A stretch of DNA of 41,952 bases from Alphaproteobacteria bacterium (GCA_026710105.1 JAPORR010000176.1:1-41952); one strand, 5' to 3'. Positions 1-8,721 are shown, numbered from the stretch's first letter. The notes: generated by a model from the sequence alone, not told the origin. Translations and numbers: made by a program.

Positions 1-2
1 AA

Positions 3-173
3 TTTGTACTTTCCGAACCGGAGACGGAATGGGGTCATGAAGGGTGGTGGACCGACTATTGGTATATCGAGGGCTTGCCCGACACTAAGACCGTACGCGC
101 TTTGATCCAAAACATATCGACGAGCCCGTCGATCAACTGGCACCAGACCTTCTGCTACTGGAGCAGCTGCTGA
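3..173 (+). CDS. 3' end of an unrecognised protein (cut by window edge)
   Basis: An open frame enters from the left edge in frame 3 and ends at TGA 171-173, giving 56 residues. The composition looks protein-like, rich in Trp, Tyr and Asp, with a stretch EGLPDTKTVRALIQNIST, and it ends in FCYWSSC. I do not recognise the family, and no start is visible because the frame runs off the window. It overlaps the 3' end of a minus-strand frame by about 40 bases, so at most one of the two ends is likely to be an intact native end. It could be chance open frame in decayed DNA. Confidence 0.3.
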   Translation, partial: FVLSEPETEWGHEGWWTDYWYIEGLPDTKTVRALIQNISTSPSINWHQTFCYWSSC

Positions 174-552
174 GTGCCGCACTCGGAACGGCGGAGGCTG
201 GCGGGATAGTTCCGAACTCCGCGGCCAAAGCCGGCAACCCGCGGGTGGTCTCGGGTCGATTCCGGTAGGGGGCGAAATAACACGGTTTTTCCGTCGTTTT
301 GGCCATATGGACCGCGTGCTCTTGATAGACAGGCAGAAGCGCCTCGGCGATTGCGTCTTCGCTTGCGTCCTCGGCCAACGCGCCCGCGACCGCTTCCTTG
401 GATGCCGGCCAGGACAGCGCGCTCTCGTCCACCGGCTCGCCAAGCCGAAGCATTGGCAAGAGCGCCGGCGCCACCTCCGCCAGCGCGTCGTTTGTCGCCA
501 TAGGCTTGCCCTCGGCTCGCTCATACTGGCGGACGGCTTCAATCAGGCTCAT
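133..552 (-). CDS. Hypothetical protein, possibly truncated
   Basis: A 139-residue frame starts with ATG at 552-550. The first hundred residues are acidic and Ala-rich (MSLIEAVRQYERAEGKP, then several Ala/Glu/Asp helices, then YFAPYRNR). The last thirty are Ser/Ala-rich and look out of frame, which suggests that the native 3' end was lost. Its ATG overlaps the TGA of the frame upstream by four bases (ATGA), so the two may have been translated together. No domain is recognised. It lies next to IS debris, which fits an accessory cassette damaged by transposition. Confidence 0.35.
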   Translation of the reverse strand: MSLIEAVRQYERAEGKPMATNDALAEVAPALLPMLRLGEPVDESALSWPASKEAVAGALAEDASEDAIAEALLPVYQEHAVHMAKTTEKPCYFAPYRNRPETTRGLPALAAEFGTIPPASAVPSAALSSCSSSRRSGAS

Positions 553-839
553 GGTCGTTTTCCCTTCGGGTTACGCTCCGGCGGGGCGCATCGTGGATCG
601 TCACACTGTTGAATTATTACAACGCGCCCCGGATAGTTGCGTTCGGCCCATTGGCAGGCGCTCTGATGCGAGCGAAAGCCGCGCGCAATCCGGTATTGCA
701 TCCGGGCGGGCGCATCATCGCGGGTCTGTGCCTGCACCAGACATGATAATGCCAGGGCGCGTTTGTGCCCTTCGGACGGCGCGCGCTCATGGGGCGATGC
801 GGTATCGGACGGTTTGAGCGTTGGGATAGCCGGCAGCAC
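549..839 (-). CDS. Small hypothetical protein fused to IS junction
   Basis: A 96-residue frame could start at GTG 839-837. It contains KRALALSCLVQAQTRDD and, near the end, SACQWAERNYPGRVVIIQQC. It begins just where recognisable transposase sequence stops, so its native 5' end has probably been replaced by the IS remnant. It ends in TGA overlapping the ATG of the next minus-strand frame. No family is recognised. The coupling to the next frame is the main reason to think it was once a gene. Confidence 0.3.
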   Translation of the reverse strand: MLPAIPTLKPSDTASPHERAPSEGHKRALALSCLVQAQTRDDAPARMQYRIARGFRSHQSACQWAERNYPGRVVIIQQCDDPRCAPPERNPKGKRP

Positions 840-841
840 GC

Positions 842-1440
842 TCGGGCTTCGCGGTTCAGGTCGTCCTTGAGGGCCTTGTCGCGGCGGGGGTTGGTGGCAA
901 TGATCGGGACATGACCGAGGCGTTCGCTGACCGCGTGTATCTCCGTCGCGTCATAGGCACCGTCCATAAGGTCGTAGAGGTTCGCGACCGGCCGTTATGG
1001 TGGGGGATGGCGACCTGGGAGTCGTGCAGGGAAGTGAGGATAGCACTGAGCGGCACGCCGCAGTCGGCTGTGTCGATATGGAGCTTATAACCGCGCCAGG
1101 TCTCCCGGATACCGCGGGCGTTCTTCTTCGTGCCCCGGTCGCAGACCTTCGGAAGGTCGTCGAGCATCGCGTCCAAGCTCATGCGCCCGCCTGCCGCTTG
1201 AGACGGGTTGGCCTCTTCGGCCTCGCTTCTCCCTTACGGGGCCGGCCGGGCCGGCGCTTCGGCTTCTTGACCTTTCGCATCGATCTTTTCGATGGTCCGT
1301 CGCCGGCGGCGCACTGTCGTCATCCTGCGCATCGCGCGGACGACGTCTCGCAAAAGACTACCGACAAATCCATGCTGCCACCGAAGCAGGAATCGCCCAC
1401 ATCCCTTATCACAACACGCCAGATCGCAAGCGCTACCCAA
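842..1440 (-). pseudogene. Broken DDE transposase (IS4/IS5-like), remnant
   Basis: Read on the minus strand, the fragments line up with a DDE transposase. From about 1380 come GFVGSLLRD and a Lys/Arg/Pro-rich linker. An in-frame TAA at about 1234-1236 follows, and then MLDDLPKVCDRGTKKNARG, ETWRGYKLHIDTADCG and VPLSAILTSLHDSQVAIP down to about 1010. The rest (MDGAYDATEIHAVSERLGHV, then IIATNPRRDKALKDDLNREA) is in another frame, so there is a frameshift near 970-1010. The Arg/Glu-rich C-terminus expected in this family (ERVNxRLKDEFGG) is missing, so the gene is also truncated near 842. The family is from memory of the motifs; the exact IS group is not assigned. No terminal inverted repeats were identified. 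Confidence 0.7.
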
Positions 1441-1466
1441 AACTCGAGCGAGATTCGGGGCAGGCT

Positions 1467-2708
1467 CTAGGGGGCGGGAGGCGCGCGCCAGGGGCGCAGG
1501 GCGGGGATGACGAGCAGTGCCAATGCCATGCAGGCCAGTCCTTCCGCTGCCATGACACCGACGGCAGCCTGCGCGCCCAGATGCTCAGCCATGAAACCGA
1601 CATGCAGCGTGCCAACCGGTCCGCCTGCACCGATCGCGACTGTCATCATACCCATGATGCGCGCACGCATCGCTGGCGCAGCCCCGTGCAGGATGAGTGC
1701 GCCTTGCATGGACGCAAATCCGGCGAAACCGATGCCACTCGCCAGCAGCGCGGTCATGGCTTGCGGGTAACCGGGCGCAAGCGAGAAGCCGATGATACAA
1801 GCGAGGAACGCTGCGCCGGCGACGACATAGAGGCGCAGGAAATGCACCGGACGGATGAGTGCGGCGATGACGAGCGCCGTGACGAAAGCGATTGCCGCCT
1901 CGGCGGACATCAGCGAGCCGGTCGAGAGTGCGTTGAGCTCAAGGTTCCCCTTACCGATGACCGGTATCATGCTGAGATAAGGAAAGCCGAAGATGTTCAT
2001 CACCACGGTCAACAGCACCGTGCCTAGCATGACGGGCGCATGCGGCAGATAGGCGAAAGCATCGCGTATATCAGCGAGGAAACCCCTTCCGGTGGGCGGT
2101 GCTAGCGGCCGGCGGTAGGAGACGGAAAGCAGCAGCAACGCACCGCCGCCGAAACCGAGGGTCCCGGCAAGATAGGCGCCACCGATGCCGACGGTATCCA
2201 TCAGCGCGCCGCCTGCCAGCGGCCCCAGCATACGGGTAAAACTGGCAGTGGAGCTGTCGAGCGCCATCGCGGTCCCGAAGTGCGGTGGCCCGGCGAGGTC
2301 GCCCAACATGGTACGCCGCACTGGGAAATCGAGCGCCCAGAAGACGCCGCTGACGACCACCCCCGCTGCTGCGTGCCAGACCGTGAGCGTGCCTGTGAAA
2401 GACAGGATTGAGAGTGCCGCCATGACCACCGTCATGGCGATCATTGCAGCAAGCAGGATGAGCCGGCGGTCGCCGCGTTCTGATAGCGCCCCGGCAAAGG
2501 CACCGAACAGCAACATCGGCGCTTGGCGTAGGAACAGCACCAGCGAGACCGCGAGCGGCGAGCCGGTCTGCTCAATGACGAACCAGCCCACAGCGAGCAT
2601 TTCCAGCCAACGCATCGCGCCTGCGAGCGCCCCGGCCGCCCAGGCGCGTCGGAAAGACCTACGTGCAAGCAGGCGGCGCGGCGCGGCGGTTCTGGCCCGG
2701 CGCGGCAT
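1467..2708 (-). CDS. MFS transporter (EntS/MFS_3-like)
   Basis: A 413-residue membrane protein with about twelve hydrophobic segments. After a basic N-terminus (MPRRARTAAPRRLLARRSF) comes RRAWAAGALAGAMRWLEMLA, then a loop GALSERGDRRLILL that matches the conserved loop 2-3 motif of the major facilitator superfamily. The pattern WALDFPVRRTMLGDL around residue 125 is typical of the MFS_3/EntS exporter-like branch. The substrate cannot be told. It is the only intact gene between the IS debris and tRNA-Ala, is transcribed away from the tRNA, and starts just after the tRNA terminator, so it probably needs its own promoter within or before that hairpin region. Confidence 0.92.
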   Translation of the reverse strand: MPRRARTAAPRRLLARRSFRRAWAAGALAGAMRWLEMLAVGWFVIEQTGSPLAVSLVLFLRQAPMLLFGAFAGALSERGDRRLILLAAMIAMTVVMAALSILSFTGTLTVWHAAAGVVVSGVFWALDFPVRRTMLGDLAGPPHFGTAMALDSSTASFTRMLGPLAGGALMDTVGIGGAYLAGTLGFGGGALLLLSVSYRRPLAPPTGRGFLADIRDAFAYLPHAPVMLGTVLLTVVMNIFGFPYLSMIPVIGKGNLELNALSTGSLMSAEAAIAFVTALVIAALIRPVHFLRLYVVAGAAFLACIIGFSLAPGYPQAMTALLASGIGFAGFASMQGALILHGAAPAMRARIMGMMTVAIGAGGPVGTLHVGFMAEHLGAQAAVGVMAAEGLACMALALLVIPALRPWRAPPAP

Positions 2709-2726
2709 GGTGCAATAGGCCTATCA

Positions 2727-2757
2727 AGAAAAGGCCCGACACGCGGCCGGGCCTTTC
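2727..2757 (-). terminator. Rho-independent terminator after tRNA-Ala
   Basis: An eight-base stem AAGGCCCG (2731-2738) pairs with CGGGCCTT (2748-2755) around a nine-base loop. Read on the minus strand, the stem follows the tRNA 3' end by about ten bases and runs into TTTTCTTGAT, a T-rich tail. The orientation fits termination of the tRNA transcript before the MFS gene. Confidence 0.75.
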
Positions 2758-2765
2758 AGGCAGAG

Positions 2766-2841
<76 letters not shown>

Positions 2842-2937
2842 CGATATGTCCGCACGGCGCGCAGGCTCGTGGCTTGCACGTTGCAATGCCTCACTATAGC
2901 CGCCGCCGCCAATAGCCGGCAAGGGTGGGGCGAGGTT

Positions 2938-3246
2938 TCAGCCGTCGCCGTCCTTCTTAGTGCTGCCAGCTACGACCTCGCCGAGATCGCTGTCGTCGTC
3001 GAGATCCTCGACATCCCCATCGTCCTCGTCGTTGAGAGAGATATCATCCTCGCTCTCTTCCTTCGGCGCAGACCGCTTGGGCGCGGTGGACGCGGCTGGC
3101 GGCTTGGTGCGGCGAGGTTTCAGGAAATTGACCAAGGGATGCGCTGCGCCACATTCCGGGCAGATCGCTGGGTCTTTCCCGAGGTCATAGAACTTGGCGT
3201 TGCACGAAAGACAAACACGCTTGCTGCCGAGATTCGGACGGGCCAC
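2938..3246 (-). CDS. FYDLN-acid zinc-ribbon protein (TIGR02300 family)
   Basis: A 102-residue protein starting at GTG 3246-3244, reading VARPNLGSKRVCLSCNAKFY. Two CxxC pairs (Cys12/15 and Cys29/32) form a zinc ribbon around the diagnostic FYDLG stretch. The second half is a Lys/Pro/Ala linker followed by a very acidic tail rich in Asp and Glu. This architecture defines the alphaproteobacterial FYDLN-acid family, whose function is unknown. A much longer upstream open frame exists, but the conserved family begins at ARPNLGSKR, so the GTG was chosen. It is divergent from aroA with 113 bases between them, an arrangement common in alphaproteobacteria. Confidence 0.9.
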   Translation of the reverse strand: MARPNLGSKRVCLSCNAKFYDLGKDPAICPECGAAHPLVNFLKPRRTKPPAASTAPKRSAPKEESEDDISLNDEDDGDVEDLDDDSDLGEVVAGSTKKDGDG

Positions 3247-3359
3247 GGGCGGTCTCCGGACGTTGTGCGAAACGAAAGCGGCGAGCGTTTGCCAGAAGGT
3301 CGCCGGAGTGTCAAAACGAATTCGACGAAGCAAGGCAATGAAACCCGGAGGATGAATCA

Positions 3360-4673
3360 GTGTCTGGAACGGGCGGCGCGATTTCGCACCCCTGTGGCGC
3401 TTTGGCTGGAAAGGCACGCGCACCGGGCGACAAGTCGGTTTCGCACCGCGCATTGATGCTTGCCGGCGTCGCAGTTGGTGAAACCAGGATCGATAAGCTG
3501 CTCGAAGGCGAAGACGTGTTGGCGACCGCCGCCGCGCTCCGCGCCCTCGGGGTCGAGATCGAGCGTATTGAGCCCGGGTGCTGGCGGGTCCATGGCCGCG
3601 GGGTCGGTGGGCTGACCGAGCCTGAAGACGTGCTCGACATGGGCAATTCCGGCACTGCTGCGCGACTTTTGCTCGGCCTGCTAGCGACACATAAGCTGAC
3701 TGCCACGCTGACAGGCGACGCTTCGCTCCGATCCCGCCCGATGCGCCGGGTGAGCGAACCGCTGTCACGATTCGGCGCGGCCTTTCACGGCCGGACGGGG
3801 GGCCAGCTACCGCTCACGGTCGTCGGCGCCGATGTTCCCGTGCCGATACGCTACGAACTGCCGGTCGCCTCTGCGCAGGTGAAATCGGCGGTGCTGCTCG
3901 CTGGCCTCAATACGCCGGGTGAGACGGTAGTTGTGGAGCCGATGCCAACGCGCGATCACACTGAACGTATGCTGCGGCATTTCGGAGCATGCGTGCAGCA
4001 AGAAGAGGGTGGTGTTGTACGACTCACAGGCGAGCCGGAACTTACCGCGCGCCCGATTTCGGTGCCGGGCGATATTTCCTCTGCGGCTTTTCCGCTGGTG
4101 GCCGCTGCGATTCTACCCGACTCATGCGTGACAGTGACGGGTGTCGGCCTCAATCCGGGCCGCATTGGGCTGCTTGAGACGCTACGCGAAATGGGAGCCG
4201 CCCTCGCCGTCGCCAATGAGCGCGTCGAGGGCGGCGAGCCGGTGGGCGACATCACCGTAACCTGGAGCCCGCTGGCTGCGGTAGACGTACCACCGGAGCG
4301 CGTGCCCGGTATGATCGACGAGTTTCCCATCCTGGCGGTCGCGGCCACCTTCGCCGAGGGAACGACTCGCATGTCGGGGCTGGGCGAATTGCGCGTCAAG
4401 GAAAGCGACCGCCTGGGCGTGATGGCCGCAGGGCTAGCCGCTTGTGGTGTCGAGGTGCGGGAGAGTGCTGACACGCTGGAAGTCGATGGCGGCCGCCCCC
4501 GTGGTGGCGTCCAGATCGAGAGCCGGCTCGACCACCGGATTGCCATGGCTTTCATGGTACTCGGCATGGGCGCGCGCGAGGCGGTGCAAATCGACGACAT
4601 CACGCCCGTGGCGACCTCGTTCCCGAATTTCGTTGGCCTGATGAACGGGCTCGGCGCAGCGCTCGAGGCATGA
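3360..4673 (+). CDS. aroA: 3-phosphoshikimate 1-carboxyvinyltransferase (EPSP synthase)
   Basis: Joins shikimate-3-phosphate and PEP to make EPSP, the sixth step of the chorismate pathway. The 437-residue protein has GDKSVSHR (23-30), LLEGEDVL (47-54), GNSGTAARL (95-103), [50 protein letters not shown] and DHRIAM. The LLEGEDV, TGDASL and RPMxRV forms resemble the class II enzymes, such as the Agrobacterium CP4 one, more than E. coli AroA. Gly98 sits where CP4 has the Ala linked to glyphosate tolerance, so this enzyme may be sensitive (inference). The start is GTG 3360 behind CCGGAGGATG. The stop overlaps the cmk ATG (ATGA). Confidence 0.97.
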   Translation: MSGTGGAISHPCGALAGKARAPGDKSVSHRALMLAGVAVGETRIDKLLEGEDVLATAAALRALGVEIERIEPGCWRVHGRGVGGLTEPEDVLDMGNSGTAARLLLGLLATHKLTATLTGDASLRSRPMRRVSEPLSRFGAAFHGRTGGQLPLTVVGADVPVPIRYELPVASAQVKSAVLLAGLNTPGETVVVEPMPTRDHTERMLRHFGACVQQEEGGVVRLTGEPELTARPISVPGDISSAAFPLVAAAILPDSCVTVTGVGLNPGRIGLLETLREMGAALAVANERVEGGEPVGDITVTWSPLAAVDVPPERVPGMIDEFPILAVAATFAEGTTRMSGLGELRVKESDRLGVMAAGLAACGVEVRESADTLEVDGGRPRGGVQIESRLDHRIAMAFMVLGMGAREAVQIDDITPVATSFPNFVGLMNGLGAALEA

Positions 4674-5326
4674 TCATCGCCATCGACGGGCCGGCGGCGG
4701 CCGGCAAGGGTACATTGGCCCGCCAGCTCGCTGGGGCGCTCGGCTATATCTATCTCGATACGGGCGCGATCTACCGCGCCGTCGCGAAATCCGTACTAGA
4801 CGCAGGCGATGATCCGGACGACGTCAGGACGGCTGCTGCCCATGCGGAAAGCCTGAACCCGTCGGCTCTGGAAGATCCTGACCTGCGCGGCGAAGAAGTT
4901 GGTGATGCGGCTTCGCGTGTGGCGGCCCTGCCGGCGGTGCGGGACGCCTTGCTTGCTTTCCAGAGGCGGGTGGCAACGACGCCACCCGGAGCCGTTCTAG
5001 ACGGACGCGACACCGGAACCGTCATATGCCCGGACGCGGGGCTCAAGCTGTTCGTGACGGCGAGTTTGGAGGAGCGTGCGCGCCGCCGTCTGGAAGAGTT
5101 GCGGTGTAAGGGGGAAACGCTTATACTCCCACAAGTTCTGGCCGAGCTTGCCGCGCGCGATTCCAGAGACCGCGACCGGCAAATCGCGCCCTTGCGACAA
5201 GCAGAGGACGCTGTCGAGATCGACACTACCGGGATGACCCCGGATGCGGTTTTCCGACGAGTTCTTTGTCTGGCAAGGGAGCGACTTATGCTTTTGGAAG
5301 GCGTGCCCGGACGGACAATGAGGTAA
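4670..5326 (+). CDS. cmk: (d)CMP kinase
   Basis: Phosphorylates CMP and dCMP with ATP. The 218-residue protein opens with [19 protein letters not shown], the cytidylate-kinase form of the Walker A loop, then [27 protein letters not shown] and the Arg-rich lid region ([26 protein letters not shown]) follow, all typical of the family. The length is close to the usual 220-230. The ATG overlaps the aroA TGA by four bases, so translation is probably coupled. The aroA-cmk-rpsA order is widespread in proteobacteria. Confidence 0.97.
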   Translation: MIIAIDGPAAAGKGTLARQLAGALGYIYLDTGAIYRAVAKSVLDAGDDPDDVRTAAAHAESLNPSALEDPDLRGEEVGDAASRVAALPAVRDALLAFQRRVATTPPGAVLDGRDTGTVICPDAGLKLFVTASLEERARRRLEELRCKGETLILPQVLAELAARDSRDRDRQIAPLRQAEDAVEIDTTGMTPDAVFRRVLCLARERLMLLEGVPGRTMR

Positions 5327-5399
5327 AGACTGGCTTGCCCTTTGCCGATGAAGAGCAGTGGGCGGTTGGTTTACAGTAGGAAAGGAACGCAGCAGCCGA

Positions 5400-7154
5400 A
5401 TGGCTATTTCTGTTGCCGAAACCGGCGCGGTAGGCGCCGAAAAAGAAAATTTCGCAGCTCTTCTTGAGGAGTCGCTGGAAGCGACCAAGGGCTTCGAAGG
5501 AACGGTCGTCAAGGGCAGAGTCATCTCGGTCGAAAACGACATGGCGCTGATTGATGTCGGGCTCAAGGCAGAGGGCCGGGTGCCGCTCAAAGAATTCGCA
5601 ACGCCGGGCCGGCCAGCGGAAATCTCGACCGGAGACGAGGTCGAGATCTATGTCGAGCGCCTTGAGGACAAGAACGGCGAGGCGGTGCTCAGCCGCGACA
5701 AGGCCAAGCGCGAGGAAGCCTGGAGTCATCTGGAAAGCGCGTTCAAGGAGAACGACAAAGTCTCGGGTGTCATCTTCGGCAAGGTGAAAGGTGGGTTCAC
5801 CGTCGATCTGTCCGGTGCGGTTGCCTTTCTGCCCGGCAGCCAGGTCGACATCCGCCCGGTGCGCGACATCGGGCCGCTGATGGGTGCGCCGCAGCCCTTT
5901 CTAATCCTCAAGATGGACCGCTCGCGGGGTAATATCGTCGTTTCGCGGCGAGCGGTGCTGGAGGAGAGCCGCGCTGAGGCGCGCAATGAACTCATCGCCA
6001 ATCTGCGCGAGGGTCAAGTACTAAGCGGCGTCGTCAAGAACATCACCGACTATGGGGCCTTTATCGACCTCGGCGGCGTGGACGGACTGTTGCATGTCAC
6101 CGATATCGCCTGGCACCGGATCAATCATCCGAGCGAAGCGTTGACTATCGGCCAGACGATTGAGGTCCAGGTCATCCGCTTCAACCTTGATACCCAGCGC
6201 ATATCGCTCGGCATGAAGCAGCTGCAGGTGGACCCGTGGGAAGGCGTGGCGCTCAAATATCCGGCCGGGGCCAATTATCGTGGCCGCGTGACCAACATCA
6301 CTGACTATGGCGCGTTTGTCGAACTGGAGCCAGGTGTCGAAGGCCTAGTCCATGTCTCGGAAATGAGCTGGACCAAGAAGAATGTCCATCCCGGCAAGAT
6401 CGTTTCCACCAGCCAGGAAGTCGATGTAAGAATCCTCGACCTTGACCTGGAGAAGCGCCGCATCAGCCTCGGCATCAAGCAGACACAGGCCAATCCGTGG
6501 GACAGCTTTCTGGAGCAATTCCCGATTGGGACCACGGTCGAAGGCGAGATCAAGAACATCACTGAGTTCGGCCTATTCGTCGGTCTTCCGGGCGATATTG
6601 ACGGCATGGTGCATCTGTCGGACCTCGACTGGGGGCGCCAGGGCGACGACGCGGTGCAGGATTTCTCAAGGGGCGACACGGTCCAGGCAAAGGTGCTGGA
6701 TGTGGATGTCGAGAAAGAGCGCGTCAGCCTCGGTATCAAGCAGCTCACTGAGGACCCGTTCCAGAGTGCGACAAGCAGCGATGCGCCCAGCGGTGGCATC
6801 CGCCGCGGCTCGGTGATGACCGTGACGGTAGCAGCCGTGCTCGACAATGCTCTTGAGGTCACGCTTCCCGGCGAGCTCACCGGCATCATCCGCCGCAGCG
6901 AGCTCGGGCGGGATCGCTCGGAGCAACGCCCGGACCGCTTTGCCGTTGGCGAGCGCGTCGATGCCAAGATCACCCAGGTGGACAAGGCCGGCCGTCGTAT
7001 CCAGCTTTCGATCAAGGCGCTGGAGATCGACGAGGAGCGCTCGGCGATGGAGCAGTTCGGCTCCTCCGACAGCGGCGCTAGCCTGGGCGATATCCTGGGA
7101 GCGGCGCTCCGCGACCGGGCCCAGCGAGAAGAGAACGAAAATACAGACAAATAA
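5400..7154 (+). CDS. rpsA: 30S ribosomal protein S1
   Basis: Binds mRNA on the small ribosomal subunit and helps initiation. The 584-residue protein carries six S1 (OB-fold) repeats. Repeats three to five are the clearest, each with KNITDYGAFIDLGG-like, TNITDYGAFVELEP-like or KNITEFGLFVGLPG-like strands followed by GLLHVTD, GLVHVSEMSW or GMVHLSDLDW. The last repeat is more divergent and ends in an acidic tail. The start chosen is ATG 5400, which gives MAISVAETGA; an upstream GTG-type start at 5358 is open but adds a stretch not expected in S1. The 73-base gap after cmk may hold a promoter or S1 autoregulatory leader, but no clear element was seen. Confidence 0.97.
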   Translation: MAISVAETGAVGAEKENFAALLEESLEATKGFEGTVVKGRVISVENDMALIDVGLKAEGRVPLKEFATPGRPAEISTGDEVEIYVERLEDKNGEAVLSRDKAKREEAWSHLESAFKENDKVSGVIFGKVKGGFTVDLSGAVAFLPGSQVDIRPVRDIGPLMGAPQPFLILKMDRSRGNIVVSRRAVLEESRAEARNELIANLREGQVLSGVVKNITDYGAFIDLGGVDGLLHVTDIAWHRINHPSEALTIGQTIEVQVIRFNLDTQRISLGMKQLQVDPWEGVALKYPAGANYRGRVTNITDYGAFVELEPGVEGLVHVSEMSWTKKNVHPGKIVSTSQEVDVRILDLDLEKRRISLGIKQTQANPWDSFLEQFPIGTTVEGEIKNITEFGLFVGLPGDIDGMVHLSDLDWGRQGDDAVQDFSRGDTVQAKVLDVDVEKERVSLGIKQLTEDPFQSATSSDAPSGGIRRGSVMTVTVAAVLDNALEVTLPGELTGIIRRSELGRDRSEQRPDRFAVGERVDAKITQVDKAGRRIQLSIKALEIDEERSAMEQFGSSDSGASLGDILGAALRDRAQREENENTDK

Positions 7155-7172
7155 TGGGAACGGCGCGCTGTC

Positions 7173-8084
7173 GTGGCCGTACTCGCTACAATCCGCCATA
7201 CGCGGCTGAATCGCCAATTGCGCCTCTGGCGGCTGATCGCCCTGTGCGCCGCGGCGGTCGCGTTGGCGGCCGTGCTATATTCGGCGGCGAAGCCCATCGC
7301 CGGGGGTGGCGATTATGTGGCGCGGATCCATATCGAAGGAATCATTCACGACGACCGAGAATTGCGCCAGCGGCTGAACGAAATCGCAGCCGACGATCAC
7401 GCCAGGGCTCTGCTGGTCTTCATCGACAGTTCAGGAGGATCGGCAGCCGGGTCCGAAGCGCTCTACACGGCAATGAGAAGGGTCAGCACCGCAAAGCCGG
7501 TTGTGACCGTGATGGGCGCAACTGCGGCGTCGGGGGCCTATATGGCCGCTATCGGCGCGGACCGCATCTTCGCGCGTAACGCCACCGTCACAGGGTCGAT
7601 CGGTGTCATCATGCAGGCGCCGCAGGTGACGGGGCTCATGGAGAGCCTGGGTATCGAAGTCGATATCATGCGCAGTGGGCCTTTGAAAACGGTGCCGAAT
7701 CCTGTCGAGCAGCTGACGCCTGCCGGCCGCGCCGCCGCGCAGAAGCTCGTGGACGAAATTTTTGCTCTATTCGTCGATATGGTGGCTGAACGCCGTCCGC
7801 TCAACCGCGCCGAGGTCATAGCCCTCGCTGACGGGCGCGTCTTCACTGGGCAGTCAGCTGTCAGTAACGGCCTCGTCGACGCCATCGGCGGTGAGGCTGC
7901 GGCGCGCGACTGGTTGGCAGACCAACACGGTATTGAACGCGACCTGGCCGTGATTGACCGGAACCCGGAGCGTGACGGGGACTGGCTGGATCGGATTGCC
8001 GGTCGTATGTTGGGGGAAAGCGCTGTAACGGAGAGCCTCTTGCTTGACGGGCTACTGACGGTTTGGCATCCTTCACTCCAATAG
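7173..8084 (+). CDS. sppA: Signal peptide peptidase SppA (short form)
   Basis: A membrane-bound serine protease that degrades cleaved signal peptides. The 303-residue length is that of the short, single-domain type. A transmembrane anchor lies at about residues 19-38. The active-site Ser120 is in GATAASGAYMAA and the general-base Lys172 in SGPLKTVPNP, both in the S49 peptidase spacing. IDSSGGSAAGSEAL (about 84-97) is the substrate-groove motif. The start is GTG 7173, 18 bases after the rpsA stop. It lies between rpsA and ihfB as in many alphaproteobacteria. Confidence 0.94.
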   Translation: MAVLATIRHTRLNRQLRLWRLIALCAAAVALAAVLYSAAKPIAGGGDYVARIHIEGIIHDDRELRQRLNEIAADDHARALLVFIDSSGGSAAGSEALYTAMRRVSTAKPVVTVMGATAASGAYMAAIGADRIFARNATVTGSIGVIMQAPQVTGLMESLGIEVDIMRSGPLKTVPNPVEQLTPAGRAAAQKLVDEIFALFVDMVAERRPLNRAEVIALADGRVFTGQSAVSNGLVDAIGGEAAARDWLADQHGIERDLAVIDRNPERDGDWLDRIAGRMLGESAVTESLLLDGLLTVWHPSLQ

Positions 8085-8116
8085 GTATAGCTATTGGCAC
8101 TTAGGGAGACTTGCGG

Positions 8117-8404
8117 ATGACTCGATCCGAGTTAATCAGGCGTGTTGCAGAACAAAACCCCGAGTTAGAATTCAAGGTCGCTGCAAAATTAGTTGCAGTT
8201 TTCTTCGAAGGAATTTCTGAAGCCTTGGCGCGAGGTGACCGTGTAGAATTGCGCAGTTTTGGAACTTTTTGGACCAAGGAACGCGAAGCACGTATCGCGC
8301 GTAATCCGGCAACTGGTGCGCCTGTCTCGGTTGAAGCCAAATTCCTACCTGCTTTTAAGCCCGGGAAGCATCTTCGCGAACGGTTGAATGGTCATATTGA
8401 TTAA
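8117..8404 (+). CDS. ihfB: Integration host factor subunit beta
   Basis: One half of the IHF DNA-bending heterodimer. The 95-residue protein reads MTRSELIRRVAEQNPELEFK, with ELRSFGTFWTKEREARIARNP and a DNA-contacting arm ending in FKPGKHLRERL. The Pro of ARNPATG intercalates into DNA in this family. The start is ATG 8117 behind TTAGGGAGAC. The base composition is unusual: bases 8161-8220 contain 23 G+C of 60 (38%), against 38 of 60 in a sampled part of trpB. The product itself is a normal alphaproteobacterial IHF-beta in its usual place. Confidence 0.96.
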   Translation: MTRSELIRRVAEQNPELEFKVAAKLVAVFFEGISEALARGDRVELRSFGTFWTKEREARIARNPATGAPVSVEAKFLPAFKPGKHLRERLNGHID

Positions 8405-8415
8405 AGGGGGCTATC

Positions 8416-8721
8416 GTGGCGTTTATCCGGGCCGCTTGTGTTCTAGCGATTGCTATGGTGGCAGCCCTCTTTGCAGTCGAGAATATGCATGAGGTCGCGA
8501 TCGGTATTTTCCCGGTCGATTCGACTGTGTTCTTGCCGGTCTACCTCATCGTTCTGGCACCGTTGGCCGCCGGACTAGTCGCGGGTTGGGTACTCTCCGG
8601 AATTGCAGGTGGTAAGTCACGCAGACGCCGCCTGCGCCGGGAGACGGTGCGTACGGGAGGTCGGAAAACAGCCATGACGCCCGCGAGCGGAAAGAACCCG
8701 GCGCTGCCAGCTGCTCCCTGA
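8416..8721 (+). CDS. LapA-domain (DUF1049) membrane protein
   Basis: A 101-residue inner-membrane protein with two hydrophobic segments (about residues 3-20 and 40-66). Between them lies the family signature ENMHEVAIGIFPVD. The C-terminal tail is basic (SRRRRLRRETVR) and probably cytoplasmic. The family resembles LapA/YciS, which in E. coli works with LapB in controlling lipopolysaccharide synthesis; whether this one does is not shown. The start is GTG 8416 after AAAGGGGG. Its TGA overlaps the trpF ATG (TGATG), which ties its expression to the trp genes. Confidence 0.85.
   Translation: MAFIRAACVLAIAMVAALFAVENMHEVAIGIFPVDSTVFLPVYLIVLAPLAAGLVAGWVLSGIAGGKSRRRRLRRETVRTGGRKTAMTPASGKNPALPAAP

Noticed and set aside
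2727-2757. Terminator for a plus-strand transcript
   Set aside because: No plus-strand gene ends there, and the longer T-rich tail lies on the minus strand after the tRNA.
3247-3768. N-terminal extension of the FYDLN-acid protein
   Set aside because: The frame is open far upstream but covers the aroA start region and is Arg-rich without family match; the conserved protein begins at the GTG at 3246.
6305-7297. A 330-residue minus-strand open frame opposite rpsA
   Set aside because: It is antisense to a clear S1 gene, is rich in Ser/Arg as G+C-rich shadows are, and shows no domain.
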